A DNA stretch of 64,000 nt. Source: Megalopta genalis (lineage: Eukaryota; Arthropoda; Insecta; Hymenoptera; Halictidae). The notes under the pieces were generated by a model that saw only the letters and a list, made by a program, of their open reading frames with translations, was not told where the DNA came from and did not search any database. Both the position numbers and the translations under genes were made by a program. Of the stretch, positions 51,541-61,806 are shown piece by piece. Numbering within the stretch: position 1 is the stretch's first letter; every line of letters starts with the position of its first letter. The stretch covers positions 38,830,742-38,894,741 of the forward strand of contig NC_135014.1 of assembly GCF_051020955.1 (NCBI RefSeq). Direction: 5' to 3'.

Positions 51541-52179
51541 CGCTAATGCCGGCCTACGCCGCAGCATCCAAATGCGACCACTCGAGAACCTGAGTTGTTA
51601 GAATCCCACTTCTGACACCAATGTTGCGTGGGTGACCGCGAATTTTGTGACATAATTAAATAATTAGGCTATACTATAAACAAAGTTTATATTCTTCATT
51701 TCACAAAATGAGGGACTAGTGTTACGTACATTTTTGACAAACTTTCTTTTGTCTCTGTTACAATGTCGTTACCAGACCCATGTTCATAACAATATTACAC
51801 TTGATGTAACGATATAAGTTAAAAAATTGTACTGTAAAAAATGTATTAAGATAAATTAATTTACGTTAAGTCTAGAATTAAGATATGATAAGTTATGTAT
51901 CCTGTTGTGTTGGATTTTGGTGTATGTTACTATTAAAATATGACTGTACGATAGGGTGTACCTTAGTTGCCCTTGGTGCGACCACACGTGCCAGTGTTAT
52001 GTTCCTACGCATGCGTCGCCTTGCGTAGTTATTTTTCCTGACTACACTAGTTAAAACACGAGTAGTAGCAGCTCCTGCTCCCAAGCCACAAGTTGCCTAG
52101 GCCTGAGCTATATCATTAACGATTTTTAAAATTCCTACAATTCTTGTTGCCACATTGTAATTCTCGCCTGCCTCTCACA
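51541..52179 (-). mobile_element. LTR-retrotransposon remnant: LTR plus primer-binding site
   Basis: On the minus strand the text TGGTGTCAGAAGTGGGATTC (51620-51601) is a 20-nt primer-binding site that, from memory, complements the 3' end of insect tRNA-Leu. It sits one base after a sequence ending CGCAACA (51622), as expected for the 3' end of a 5' LTR. A TG..CA-bounded LTR of about 558 bp could run 51622-52179, but the outer end is a guess. The GC-rich leader continues to about 51541 and then stops. The coding body and second LTR are missing. Confidence 0.45.
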
Positions 52180-52489
52180 ATGCTCGGTCCTTAGTAAATG
52201 ATAGTACGTAATGTTCGTGTAGTCGATGTATGTAAAATAGAGCATTTGATGAGGTACTCCGTACATTTAGGCGACCACGAGGAGCGAAATGTACGACGAG
52301 AGTCAAGAGGCGTAGCCCTCGCGATCTTAATGTTGCGTGCTGGATAATTCCGAGCCCTGTGGTAAAGAGTAAACTGTGTGCTCTTTCCCAACCTTTATCA
52401 TAAGTATTTCTTAGAAGTGTGTTACTTAAATTTTTATGAATTTCGCCATGACATAGAGTAAGTACAATAATTATTAAGTGGAATGAAAA

Positions 52490-52495
52490 TTTAAT
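52490..52495 (-). terminator. possible TPK1 polyadenylation signal
   Basis: An ATTAAA hexamer lies on the minus strand about 40 nt after the TPK1 stop. It is the second most common signal variant. No AATAAA is closer. Confidence 0.4.
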
Positions 52496-52533
52496 ACGAA
52501 ATAATAAGTTATATAATATCAAATTGTGCATTT

Positions 52534-54320
52534 TTAATCATATTTTTCCTTAAGTGACTTTATACCCATTGTCCATACTACTAATGAATCTGTCTTGATG
52601 GTTACATTAGAACAATTATCATATGTGTTCGAAGTGCTTACCATTTCACCAAATTGTATAGTTGCATTATCTGAAAAATGAACAATTTCCTGTTTTAAAC
52701 ATAATTTGAACATAAGTTTTAGTCAAATTTAATAAAATATGTACTAAAAATGTGTTTAAAATTACGAAACTTTTAAGACAGAACAAAAATTGTTACTTTT
52801 TAAATTAATCTACAGCCACATCAAGAATATGAATTCGAGTAGGTAAACCAAAACTAAGAATAATTTTATACATGGCCCTGAAAATAAATGAAAAGGCTTA
52901 CCTAAATTCCATTTTAAACCAGTTGTGCTTATATGCTTAACAGGTGATCCAATTGGTAAAAGTCCACACCAGCTATTAGTTTGCACCAATATTTCAGGAA
53001 TTGATATACTATGAAACCCAGGTTTCAGAATCCATGTCAATGAATCATTAGCAATGTGAATAATCTACAGTAGATAAAATTGAATAAATAAACTTATTAT
53101 TCTAATTAATCAAAAGTATTATAATTAGTGTGCTATATATTGAATTTATTTATTTAATTTATAACTATATACATCATAATTTCAATGAATTTGAATTTAC
53201 ACCATAATTACAAACAATAAACTTGATAAGAGACATAACTATTATTATCAATATGAAGAGTTGTTGTATAGCAATTATTATTTTCATTCAAATGTCAAAT
53301 TCTTTTTCCATTGTCCATAAATATTATTAAGTAATTGTATTAAATAATTCTTAAGAAAAACCGTATCATACTAAAATTATAGTAATTTAAGAAATGTATC
53401 TTCAAATTTGCAAAATTGTCTAAAAATATAAAAACATCATTACCTTTGTCCCAGCTATAAGTTTGTTACAAAGAAAAAGTGTATTAATATTTGCAAATGT
53501 ATGGTCAAGTCTTCCTGATGAATCAACGAATACATATATCGCTTCCAACTGTAAGTAATAATTTTTGTTTTTATTAAACATTATTTATCATAAAAAAAAT
53601 CGTATAAGATCCACTATTACATTTATATTTTTTTCACTGGCATACTGCTCCATCTGAAGTAAAGCTTTCGTATAATCTGTATAATTCTGATCAGGTGTTT
53701 TAATGATTCTTGTACCCACGGATTTTAACTTCTCAAGAATTTCAGGAGAACAACTATCCATGTCACCAGTAATTAAATTGGGCAAATACTGAGAATGTTT
53801 TCCATCTAGAAGATCTATATCTTGTGCTTCTAAGTATTGTAACCACCTATGAGTTCCTCCATCAACAGTGATCTTAATCTGAGCTGAATTATTTAAGACA
53901 TCGCTTATGATATAATATAAACAATACAAATAGTAAACAGAAATATTAAAATAATTAAAAGAAATAAGTATATAATTCAACTATGATATAATTTCTATTA
54001 TCATACATAGAATACCTGTCTTTATATTTGAATTTATACATATAATATACTAGTTGAAAATGTTACTCATAATTTAAAAAGCCACAAACATGAAATACTT
54101 TTCAAATGTTATGTAAAGATCAACACTTACCATTCTCCCAGATTCGGAGTAAAATATCACTGTTCCAACGAAGTGGGCGATTCAATATAACTATAGCATA
54201 TTTATACTGCGAACAACTTTGAAATATCTGAAGAGGGTCCCAATTTGATATGCTCAAATTTGTATTACTTTGCATGATTAAACTTAATTTATATTTCCTA
54301 AAAACTGAAAAAATGTTCAT
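52534..54320 (-). CDS. TPK1: thiamine pyrophosphokinase
   Basis: The enzyme transfers pyrophosphate from ATP to thiamine to make thiamine diphosphate, the cofactor of pyruvate and 2-oxoglutarate dehydrogenases and transketolase; it acts in the cytosol. Five exons: 54131-54320, 53621-53883, 53444-53548, 52902-53064 and 52534-52670. They join in frame to 285 residues (animal enzymes are near 245-260), or 270 if the second Met (residue 16) is used. Motifs: TVDGGTHRW (70-77), ITGDMDS (101-107), TPDQNYTDYTK (126-136), SSGRLDH (161-167), WCGLLPIG (218-225), TTGLKWNL (233-240) and STSNTYD (252-258). The GDxDS and DQNYTD acidic groups bind Mg-ATP; GLKWNL and STSNTY close the thiamine site at the dimer face. 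Odd point: the glycines usually before GRLDH are replaced by VDS. An in-frame TAA precedes the first Met. TPK1 is head-to-head with C2orf69. Confidence 0.95.
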
Positions 54321-55016
54321 GAAGTTGGGTTAGAAGATCATAAACTATTCAGTTTATATTCCAAAATATTTGATTACTATTTTTAAGTGCTTAAATGACT
54401 AAAATCTTAGGCAAAAAATATATAGTAAAATTAACTATACAACTTGTACTACATATTTTTTCGTGAAGGCTTATGTGATAATTACCGAACTCTGGTTGTG
54501 ACGAAGTACAATTTCAAACTACATATCTACATACTTGCTGTAAAATTAAGCATTTCCTAATAAATCAAGGGTCAACAGTGTTTATCTTAAAATTATCACT
54601 TACATATAGTAAAAAAAATACGGAATATTTCATGTATACTAGCATGTTCATTTTTCGAGCGCCGCTCAAGGCCATAGCCTGAGCGAGCGTAGCCGCGTAG
54701 CCCTATAATCATACGATGCATTGTTTGTTAGTGTGAGAGCAAAGTGCAAAGTAGTGCAAATTAATATGGTGGATACCCTGCCCGTTTGGATTCGCTAGCT
54801 CACTGCTCACTGGATTTGCACTCTGATCTGCGCCACCCGGTTATCCATAACCCGGTTCCTATCGTACATACATATATCCTAAGTCCGAAAATCAATAATA
54901 TAGTATACTAAATAGATATTTGATTTTTTCTAACAATTTCAAACTCGTGAATTACCGGCAATGTTAAACGTTACATTAAAATTTTAGACTGTGGTTTCAG
55001 ATTTAGATTTTTTGAA
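54321..55016. promoter_or_regulatory. bidirectional promoter between TPK1 and C2orf69
   Basis: The two start codons face away from each other 696 bp apart. A GC-richer core lies at about 54655-54860, around GAGCGCCGCTC and CCATAACCCGGTTCC, with repeated GCAAAGTGCAAAGTAGTGCAA-like text. TTTCAG acceptors lie just ahead of the C2orf69 start (54995-55000) and at about 54303-54310 in the TPK1 leader, so either gene may have a short non-coding first exon here. Confidence 0.55.
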
Positions 55017-56194
55017 ATGTCTTCTAAAATCTGTATATGGAAGAAAGTACCTGGAATTGTTAGTCGTTTTAATGATATAATTTATTCATATCCAAAATCA
55101 CTACCATGTCAAGACATTCTCATATATTTTGGAGGCGATGTGCAGGTGTGCGTGAAACGATTTAATGATATTTACTAAAATAAAGTTATTTTCTTATTAA
55201 GGTGTACAATGCAATAGTTAAATATAATATTATACATCCTTTAAAGGATATTCAAGAATGTATGGAACGGCATCCTGACAGTAAAAAATATGCAGAGTGG
55301 AGTCTAGAAAATACTGCTCGTATACTTTCAACAAATTTTCCAAATAAACATATAATTGTCATTCGTCCATCAAGGTAAAACTTACAATGAAACAATAATA
55401 TGTAACATTATTTGTTATCATGTTGAAATTTGTTCTAGGATACACAATAAAGTATATGGCAGCTTTAGTTGTTTTGATAATTTTGTATCAACAAATGAAT
55501 ATGGTGATCCAACGTTTTCTCCATCTCATAATGCTTTAAAACATTTGCAGGAATTGATAAAATCCTCTTCACAGAATTTGAAATTATATAAGGATGAGGT
55601 ATATTTAAGTTAAAATTCAACAATAATATAAGTCACAATATAAAATTCATTCTAGTCTATTTGTATTGCTAGAATCCTACTGATCTTATTAATAACAAAA
55701 CAAGATTAACACTAATGGGCTTCAGCAAAGGCTGTGTTGTATTGAATCAATTTCTTCATGAATTTCATAACCATCTCAGTAATCCAGATTCTGACCTAGA
55801 AATTACAAACTTTGTAAAACTAATTGAGAGCATGTGGTGGTTGGATAGTGGACATGGACGTTCCAAAGATACATGGATTACGAATAAACCTATATTAGAA
55901 TCGTTTGTAAAATTAAGTAATATATTCAGTAAAATTATGAGAAAACTTTCTGTACTTGTTTCAGTTATGCTTAACACTTGTAATGTTACAGAAATAGAAG
56001 TTCATGTACATGTCACACCATATCAAATATGTGACCTTCGGCGTCCATGGATTCGTGAAGAAGAAAATCAATTTTGTTGTTTGTTACGAAGTATGGAAGT
56101 TCCTGTGAAACGAATTTTACACTTTGCAGATAAACCAAGAAATTTGACATTACATTTTAATCTTCTTACTGCTATCAGAAATTATATTCAATAA
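55017..56194 (+). CDS. C2orf69: C2orf69-like mitochondrial protein
   Basis: This is a homologue of vertebrate C2orf69, a mitochondrial protein whose loss causes a fatal multisystem oxidative-phosphorylation disease; its biochemical activity is not settled. Four exons: 55017-55145, 55202-55374, 55439-55598 and 55673-56194, with introns of only 56-74 bp, giving 327 residues (human is about 385). Conserved blocks: ILIYFGGDVQ (34-43), EWSLENTARIL, CFDNFV, LMGFSKGCVVLNQ (168-180), WWLDSGHGRSKDTW (209-222) and HVHVTPYQICD (265-275). GFSKG is a lipase-like nucleophile elbow with Ser172; Asp212 and a His would complete an alpha/beta-hydrolase triad. That is an inference. The basic start MSSKICIWKKV could be a targeting signal. 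Residues 236-251 come from 48 nt bounded by GT..AG that may be an intron. Confidence 0.93.
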
Positions 56195-56910
56195 TATCTC
56201 ATTACTTAAATTATTTAAATACATTTTCATATACAATAATATCCTGCTTAGTTAGCCAATGTTCTTGCTCTAGTTAGCCAATATTATATTATTGTTGTAC
56301 AGGGAACCAAGCTGTGAGTATAAGGGATGTTATTGAAAAGACTGAGTTAGCTCTGTTATATCATGTAATTTACTATTTGTGTGACAAATTATTTAAATGC
56401 TTACAAAAAAATATTGATTCTACGATAGATTTAACAATGTATTTTTATTGTTATTAACAATGACACCAACAAAAGAAATGTTAATATATTAACTATAAAG
56501 ACTATTCTTTGTCATTGTAAAGAAATGGCAAAATGCATGACTAATAGCAAAATGATAACTCCATTAACAAGCTAACAGTAGTAGGTAATCCTATTAATAG
56601 TTAGAATTGATTGCAGTCATGCGTCATTTATCCAGGTTATTTTTCCAAATCTGTGTTCATTTTAAATTCATTGGGTAATGATATAGTATTATATAAATAT
56701 ATTTTCTTAAGAAAATTTAGTACGTAATGTATAAAAGTCATTTGTAAATACTTATTAATGCATTTATGATATGTTAATTAAAATTTTCTTATATTTTTAA
56801 ATAAGTAGAACTGAAAAAGCATTTGGACTAGTGTTACACAATGAAAAATTTTACGTACATTAATATGTAGCAGCATAGTTGATAGAAGATTGATATACAT
56901 ATCTATGTCA

Positions 56911-56916
56911 AATAAA
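56911..56916 (+). terminator. possible C2orf69 polyadenylation signal
   Basis: This is the first clear AATAAA on the plus strand after the stop at 56194, implying a 3' UTR of about 0.7 kb. An earlier weaker variant may be used instead. Confidence 0.4.
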
Positions 56917-56943
56917 TATATTTGCATCCGTGGTGTATTAACA

Positions 56944-56949
56944 TTTATT
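56944..56949 (-). terminator. polyadenylation signal of the GIIbeta-like gene
   Basis: A minus-strand AATAAA sits about 60 nt beyond the stop codon at 57010-57012, a normal spacing. It lies 28 bp from the convergent plus-strand AATAAA. Confidence 0.55.
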
Positions 56950-57009
56950 TTGACATTTCGACTTATGATAATCTATGTTCTCAGAGCCTGAAAAATAAAT
57001 TATTCATAA

Positions 57010-57652
57010 TTAGTAAGAATCATAACAAACAAAATTTTTTTTATCAGAATAGCACCAACTATCGTTGCCTGAATGTGATAATTTAACTTCTGCCCATTCA
57101 TCAGATCCATCGCAACAGTCACAAACTCCATCGTTAACTTTATAAGATGATATCTTTACTGAAATTTGATTGATATCAGTTATCACTGCAAGCAAAGTTA
57201 ATGTATAATAAAAAAATAAGGAATTAAATACATGTAACTTGTGAAGATGACTTCTGACAGTAAAAGACACCATTGTTACAAGCATTAGTACTAGGTTCAT
57301 CACTACCATCTTCTGGACAATCACAATAATCGTCATTAATTTTCACAAAATCTATCTCTGTTTTTGAAATAAAACAGACAAATTTTTCTTCTGAATTTGG
57401 TAGATATTTTAATTGGTCTTTGTCACGTGTTCCACGTAATGTATCTACTTTATCCAGAATTTTATTATTAATATTATATTTAGATGTTCGCACCGATTCG
57501 CTAGTTAATTTTTCTACGACCGCTTGATTAAGTTGTTTAAAATAAAATAATTGATGAACAACAAAAATAATAGCAACTACAAATACACAGATTAAGGTGT
57601 ATTTAAATTTTTTCCGAAGAAACCGGCGTTTCCAAGACACTTCTGTTTTCAT
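57010..57652 (-). CDS. membrane-anchored glucosidase II beta-like domain protein
   Basis: Two exons, 57232-57652 and 57010-57185, join at ACA T|..|TG to 198 residues. The start is basic (SWKRRFLRKKFK) and is followed by a membrane segment at about 18-38 (YTLICVFVVAIIFVV), so it is a type II protein with its C-terminal part in the lumen. The lumenal part holds the paired LDLRa-like calcium modules of the glucosidase II beta N-terminal domain: INDDYCDCPEDGSDEPS (105-121) and VNDGVCDCCDGSDEW (157-171). True glucosidase II beta (PRKCSH) is about 500 residues, with a signal peptide, coiled coil and MRH domain; all of those are missing. The module binds the catalytic alpha subunit in PRKCSH, so this protein may tether or mimic that interaction; this is an inference. 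A NDS sequon near residue 181 could be glycosylated. Confidence 0.85.
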
Positions 57653-58961
57653 ATTTGCCAGTTTTGTAACTGCGTGTATATACTACTATTATCTAGCAGT
57701 TCGAAACTGCTTTGTTTGTCATGTAAAATTTTCTTTCAATACTCGTTGATAGTTTCTTTCTTCTATTCCAACCATTTATTATCGATTTCTCAAAATCATT
57801 TAACCACGTAAATTATATATTTCCTTATCTCACTAAAGATTTTTGTACTACGTTTTAATTTTAAGAATTATGCCTGGATTAAGCATGTATGAAAATACAT
57901 TGTATGTACAATACAATGCCTCTGTATTGTATAGACTTGTAAACTGTTACACGGAATGAAGTTGTCTGCAATTCAGCGAAATCACAATTATCGAGATCGC
58001 AATTTAAGATTTAAATTTAACAACGAATATTATGAAAATAATTATGATTTGTAATTTTACGGAGCTTTTACATTTATTCATAAATTTAGAGTAAACAAGT
58101 GAAATGAAACCTTTCAAAAAGTACACATTCATCTTAGGACTGTGGTGAAAGAAATAAAATTGTGTTTTCTTTATTTTTAGTATATTGATTAAAATATTAA
58201 TGATCTTGTGGGTCACTTTATAAGCATTGCAACGAAATCTTATTAATGCAGAGAACTGTATCATTTCACACAGAAAGATCGGGCCCAAAAGTATTAAATA
58301 ATCATGTAATAAATAAGACTTTAATATAATTCCTAGTTAATGTTATTATTAATGGAAGCATTAATTGAAATGTATTAAAAAAATATGTGCATATGAAAGT
58401 ACTATATACGTATAGTACGTACGTATAGTACGTATATATATAAGTATATATATATTATTCTTAACATTTCATATTTAGAAGATGTTTTAAAAGAAAGAAT
58501 ACTGTAACAGATCACTTTATTAAAATATTTTATGATTAAAACGTGAAAATCATCAAGCGTTCAACATTAAAAATAAATGAATGACCGTAGTTTTTGAACA
58601 TTGACATTGATGAGAATAACAGGTATAGAATACACAAACATTTTTAAGCATACAAAATTGGTTTAATTTTTCTATTTAAAGTAGAATTATATAATCAAAT
58701 CATGTTTTTGTAATTTAATAAATGCACAATACTATTGAATATGAAATTTGTCTTATAATTTTAATGATTGAATGTTAAAATACTTGTACAGTCCGATGAG
58801 AATTATTATTAAAATGTAAGAAAAAAATATGCAAAAGAATTGCATGGAATATTATAATAGATTATTAGTGTATAAACAGTTTTGTTCCAATACATCCAAT
58901 ACATGTATTATTAATATTAAATATTCAAGCTTATCATTTTCGTTCAATGAATAAAGCAATT
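57653..58961. other. gap between the GIIbeta-like gene and CCT7
   Basis: It holds the promoter of the GIIbeta-like gene at its left end and the CCT7 3' UTR at its right end. An alternating TATAGTACGTACGTATAGTA palindromic run lies at about 58402-58450. A 94-codon minus frame at 58004-58288 has no recognisable domain. No clear AATAAA lies close to the CCT7 stop; a minus-strand AATAAA at about 58516 would give a 450-nt 3' UTR. Confidence 0.5.
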
Positions 58962-61623
58962 TTACATGGGTCGTCCTAAACCACGACCCATCTGAGGTTG
59001 CGAATCCTGACTGCTTTTAGGACTCTTAATAGTTTCATCAACTGATAAAATCAGGCAAGCTGCTTCAGTCGCGGCAGTGAGAGCATTAATTTTTACAACA
59101 GCAGGTTCCCATACATAAGCTGCCATATTATCTCCAATATCTTCAGTGTTGATGTCAACGCCATAGGTGTACATCCCTTTGTGTTGTTTCTGCCTTAATT
59201 TGTTTAAAATATTTGTTGCATCGAATCCGGCATTATCGCATAATTGTCTAAAATTTGCATTATTATGTTTCATATAATCAAAGTAATAATTAGATAAAAC
59301 TATCATACCTTGGTATAACTTCTAACGCACGAGCTATTGCCGCAATTAACAGTTGTTCTTTGCCTGCTATAACACGAGAGTGATCTCTCAAAGTTTTTGA
59401 TAATTTCATTTCAATGGCGCCACCACCTGCTACGCAGGCATTAGTTTTGACCATGCGCCTTACAACCATTATGGCGTCATGTAAAGATCTTTCAGTTTCT
59501 TCTAAGAATTGTTCTGCTCCTCCACGCAGTATAAATGTACATGTCTTTGTACGCACTCCTTCATAAAACAAATTGAATCTGGAAAGGAGTATATATAATA
59601 CCAGTTAAGAAGTTAAATATAAAAAAATATATACATATATACTCTATATATGCAAATACCTCTCTCCACCAATTTGCTTTTCTTCGAACATCTCACACTT
59701 TCCCAAATCTGAATCTTTAATATCATGTACTGTAGTCAAGATACAGCCACCACAAGCCTTCATTGTTCGTTTCAAGTCTTCTTCAGGAACTCTACCAGCA
59801 CAGAACATATCTCTATCTGCGAAATATTGTGTAGCAACATCACCAATAGGTAATTTTGATAATACAACTTGGGCTCCACTCTTGTGAATCTTATCTAATT
59901 TGTTATATAAAATCTGCCATTCAGCGTCAACTATCTTTTGATATTCAACAACATTATCTACTCGTATTTCGGCATTGTCTCTCTCTGCTTTTAGTTCTAA
60001 TTCTATATTCAACAAAGCAATTTTACAATCCTTATATTTTTTAGGTTGCATTTCGAATCCAGCATATGAAAATGTTTTTTTAAAAGCAACGCCTTTAATT
60101 AATTCTGAATCTTCTAAAGCTCCACCAGACACCTACGCATAAAATATTTTATCACAACAAAATAAAATAAAATTTAAGCAAACTTTATTAATTTCTTGTT
60201 GGTTTAAAATCTTCCTGTACTTACCTTTTTAATACCAATCATATTAAGGGGTAACAAATCATCAAGCATCAAAACAGCTTTCACAACTAAACGGCTGAAA
60301 AATTCTTTTTGTTGATGAATTAACTTAGAACTCATAGATGTAGCTGCGCATTCTTCTAAAAGTTCTGTAAGTTTTGTTTTCTGAGATTTATCAATTTTCA
60401 CGCTAACAGCATTTATTACATCCACAGCTTTTTGAAGTGCAAGACGAAGAGATTTAATGATAATACGGGGATGTACCCCTTCCTCAATAAAAGGTTTCAT
60501 TTGCTTCAAAAATTCTCCAGCTAATAAGACAGTACTTGTAGTACCATCACCAACCTACGTTAAGAGAATTAAAATTTATACCTATTGTAAAAGTAATTAA
60601 AAATAATGTTCGAACAACATTGAAGTAACTTCATATCCTTTATGTGTTACTAGTCTACAAGTTCATTAATATACTCTGTTAATTTTCTGGTAATATTTCA
60701 CTCGCATATTACCATTCAAATTTGTTTACAGAGACAATAAGATATCTTAAATTAATGAATATTTACTTCTGCATCTTGAGATTTAGCAATATCCACAAGG
60801 GTCTTAGCTGCAGGATGAACAACTTCTAGTAGTTTCAAGATGGTTGCACCATCATTTGAAATAGTGGCTTTTCCATTTTGGTCCACAATAAGTTTGTCCA
60901 TTCCTCGAGGACCTAGAGTGGTCCTCACAGCATCCACTACTATTTGACATGCATTTATGTTTGATATTAATTGCTGCTTTCCTTGTGAAGCATCTGTTCC
61001 CTCTTTGAGTAATATTATTTGAGGTTGCTACAAAAGATATTATATAAATTATATTAACTATTATTAGTAATAATAATGATTTTAATACTGTACTCTCATA
61101 TATCTTCCCATTTTTCTTGTATCAGATTCGAGTATATGAAGTAATTAAAGTTTTCTCTAAACATTTACCACATTTAATGAAACAAATGAACTATAAATTA
61201 AACTACTTATTTGTTTTTTTCTGCTATTTGAAATACTAACAAGTACCACCTAACAAGTTTAATGAAATTTACACAAAAGTGTAATATTTTATTATTGAAA
61301 TTCCTGTTATAGGTATATTGTGGGTGTAAGCCGAAATTAATCGCCATATAAGGTTAGAACTGCTCAACCTATAATTTAATGATCATTTTTATGCGTATTA
61401 ACCTTCGTTTTATATATATCAGTCTTATTTAAGTGCTTTACTTATTATCGTAAAAAACTCTATTATTTGCATACATAGGAAATATTTTCTATTATATTCT
61501 GTCATTATAGACAGAAAGCGGCTTATAACGAAATTGGAAATGTGTGGAGGTGTGCTAAAATTAATAAATCGAAATATAATTTTTGTTACTACTGAAATAA
61601 AAATTTCACTTGTTACTTACCAT
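58962..61623 (-). CDS. CCT7: T-complex protein 1 subunit eta (chaperonin CCT7)
   Basis: CCT7 is one of eight subunits of the cytosolic TRiC/CCT double-ring chaperonin, which folds actin, tubulin and WD-repeat proteins using ATP. Six exons: 61621-61623, 60767-61027, 60225-60554, 59660-60132, 59309-59578 and 58962-59247. They join without a frame break to 540 residues, against 543 in human. The first coding exon is just ATG, followed directly by GTAAGT. Chaperonin signatures: VRTTLGPRGMDKLIVD (35-50), ATISNDGATILKLL (55-68), GDGTTS (90-95, starting one codon after the exon 2/3 join), KIALLNIELELKAERDNAEIR, LSKLPIGDVATQYFADRDMFCAGRV, VAGGGAIEMKLSK (405-417), QLCDNAGFDATNILNKLR and EACLILSVDET-type helix near the end. 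The tail GRGLGRPM is the usual glycine/arginine-rich end. All nucleotide-binding residues appear intact. Confidence 0.97.
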
Positions 61624-61799
61624 TTCTGTAATTTTAGTTGTAATTTGATGGATTTTTCAATTTCACTCACTGTGCACGAGCACAATTGTTACTCTAACCT
61701 GTAAACGGTATTCGAGATGATTCCGCTGGGATACGCTAACACATAGAGGACCTACTCTGTGATTCAAGAATTACAGAAGCATAAGCATCAAATCACAAA
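61624..61799. promoter_or_regulatory. CCT7 5' UTR and promoter, possibly bidirectional
   Basis: The CCT7 start codon is at 61623-61621, so the leader and core promoter lie here. On the opposite strand a start-like AAAATGGAA|GTGAGTGTG (ATG 61800-61802, donor 61806) suggests a divergent transcript. Confidence 0.45.
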
Positions 61800-61806
61800 A
61801 TGGAAG

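Larger units (their letters stand above)
56195..57009. other. 3' UTRs of the convergent pair
   Basis: AT-rich sequence lies between the C2orf69 stop and the stop of the GIIbeta-like gene. A GTTAGCCAAT motif occurs twice (56251 and 56274). No coding frame is seen. It probably holds both 3' UTRs. Confidence 0.6.

Noticed and set aside
58004..58288. 94-codon minus-strand frame between the GIIbeta-like gene and CCT7
   Set aside because: Ile/Lys/Phe-rich text typical of AT-rich chance; no domain.
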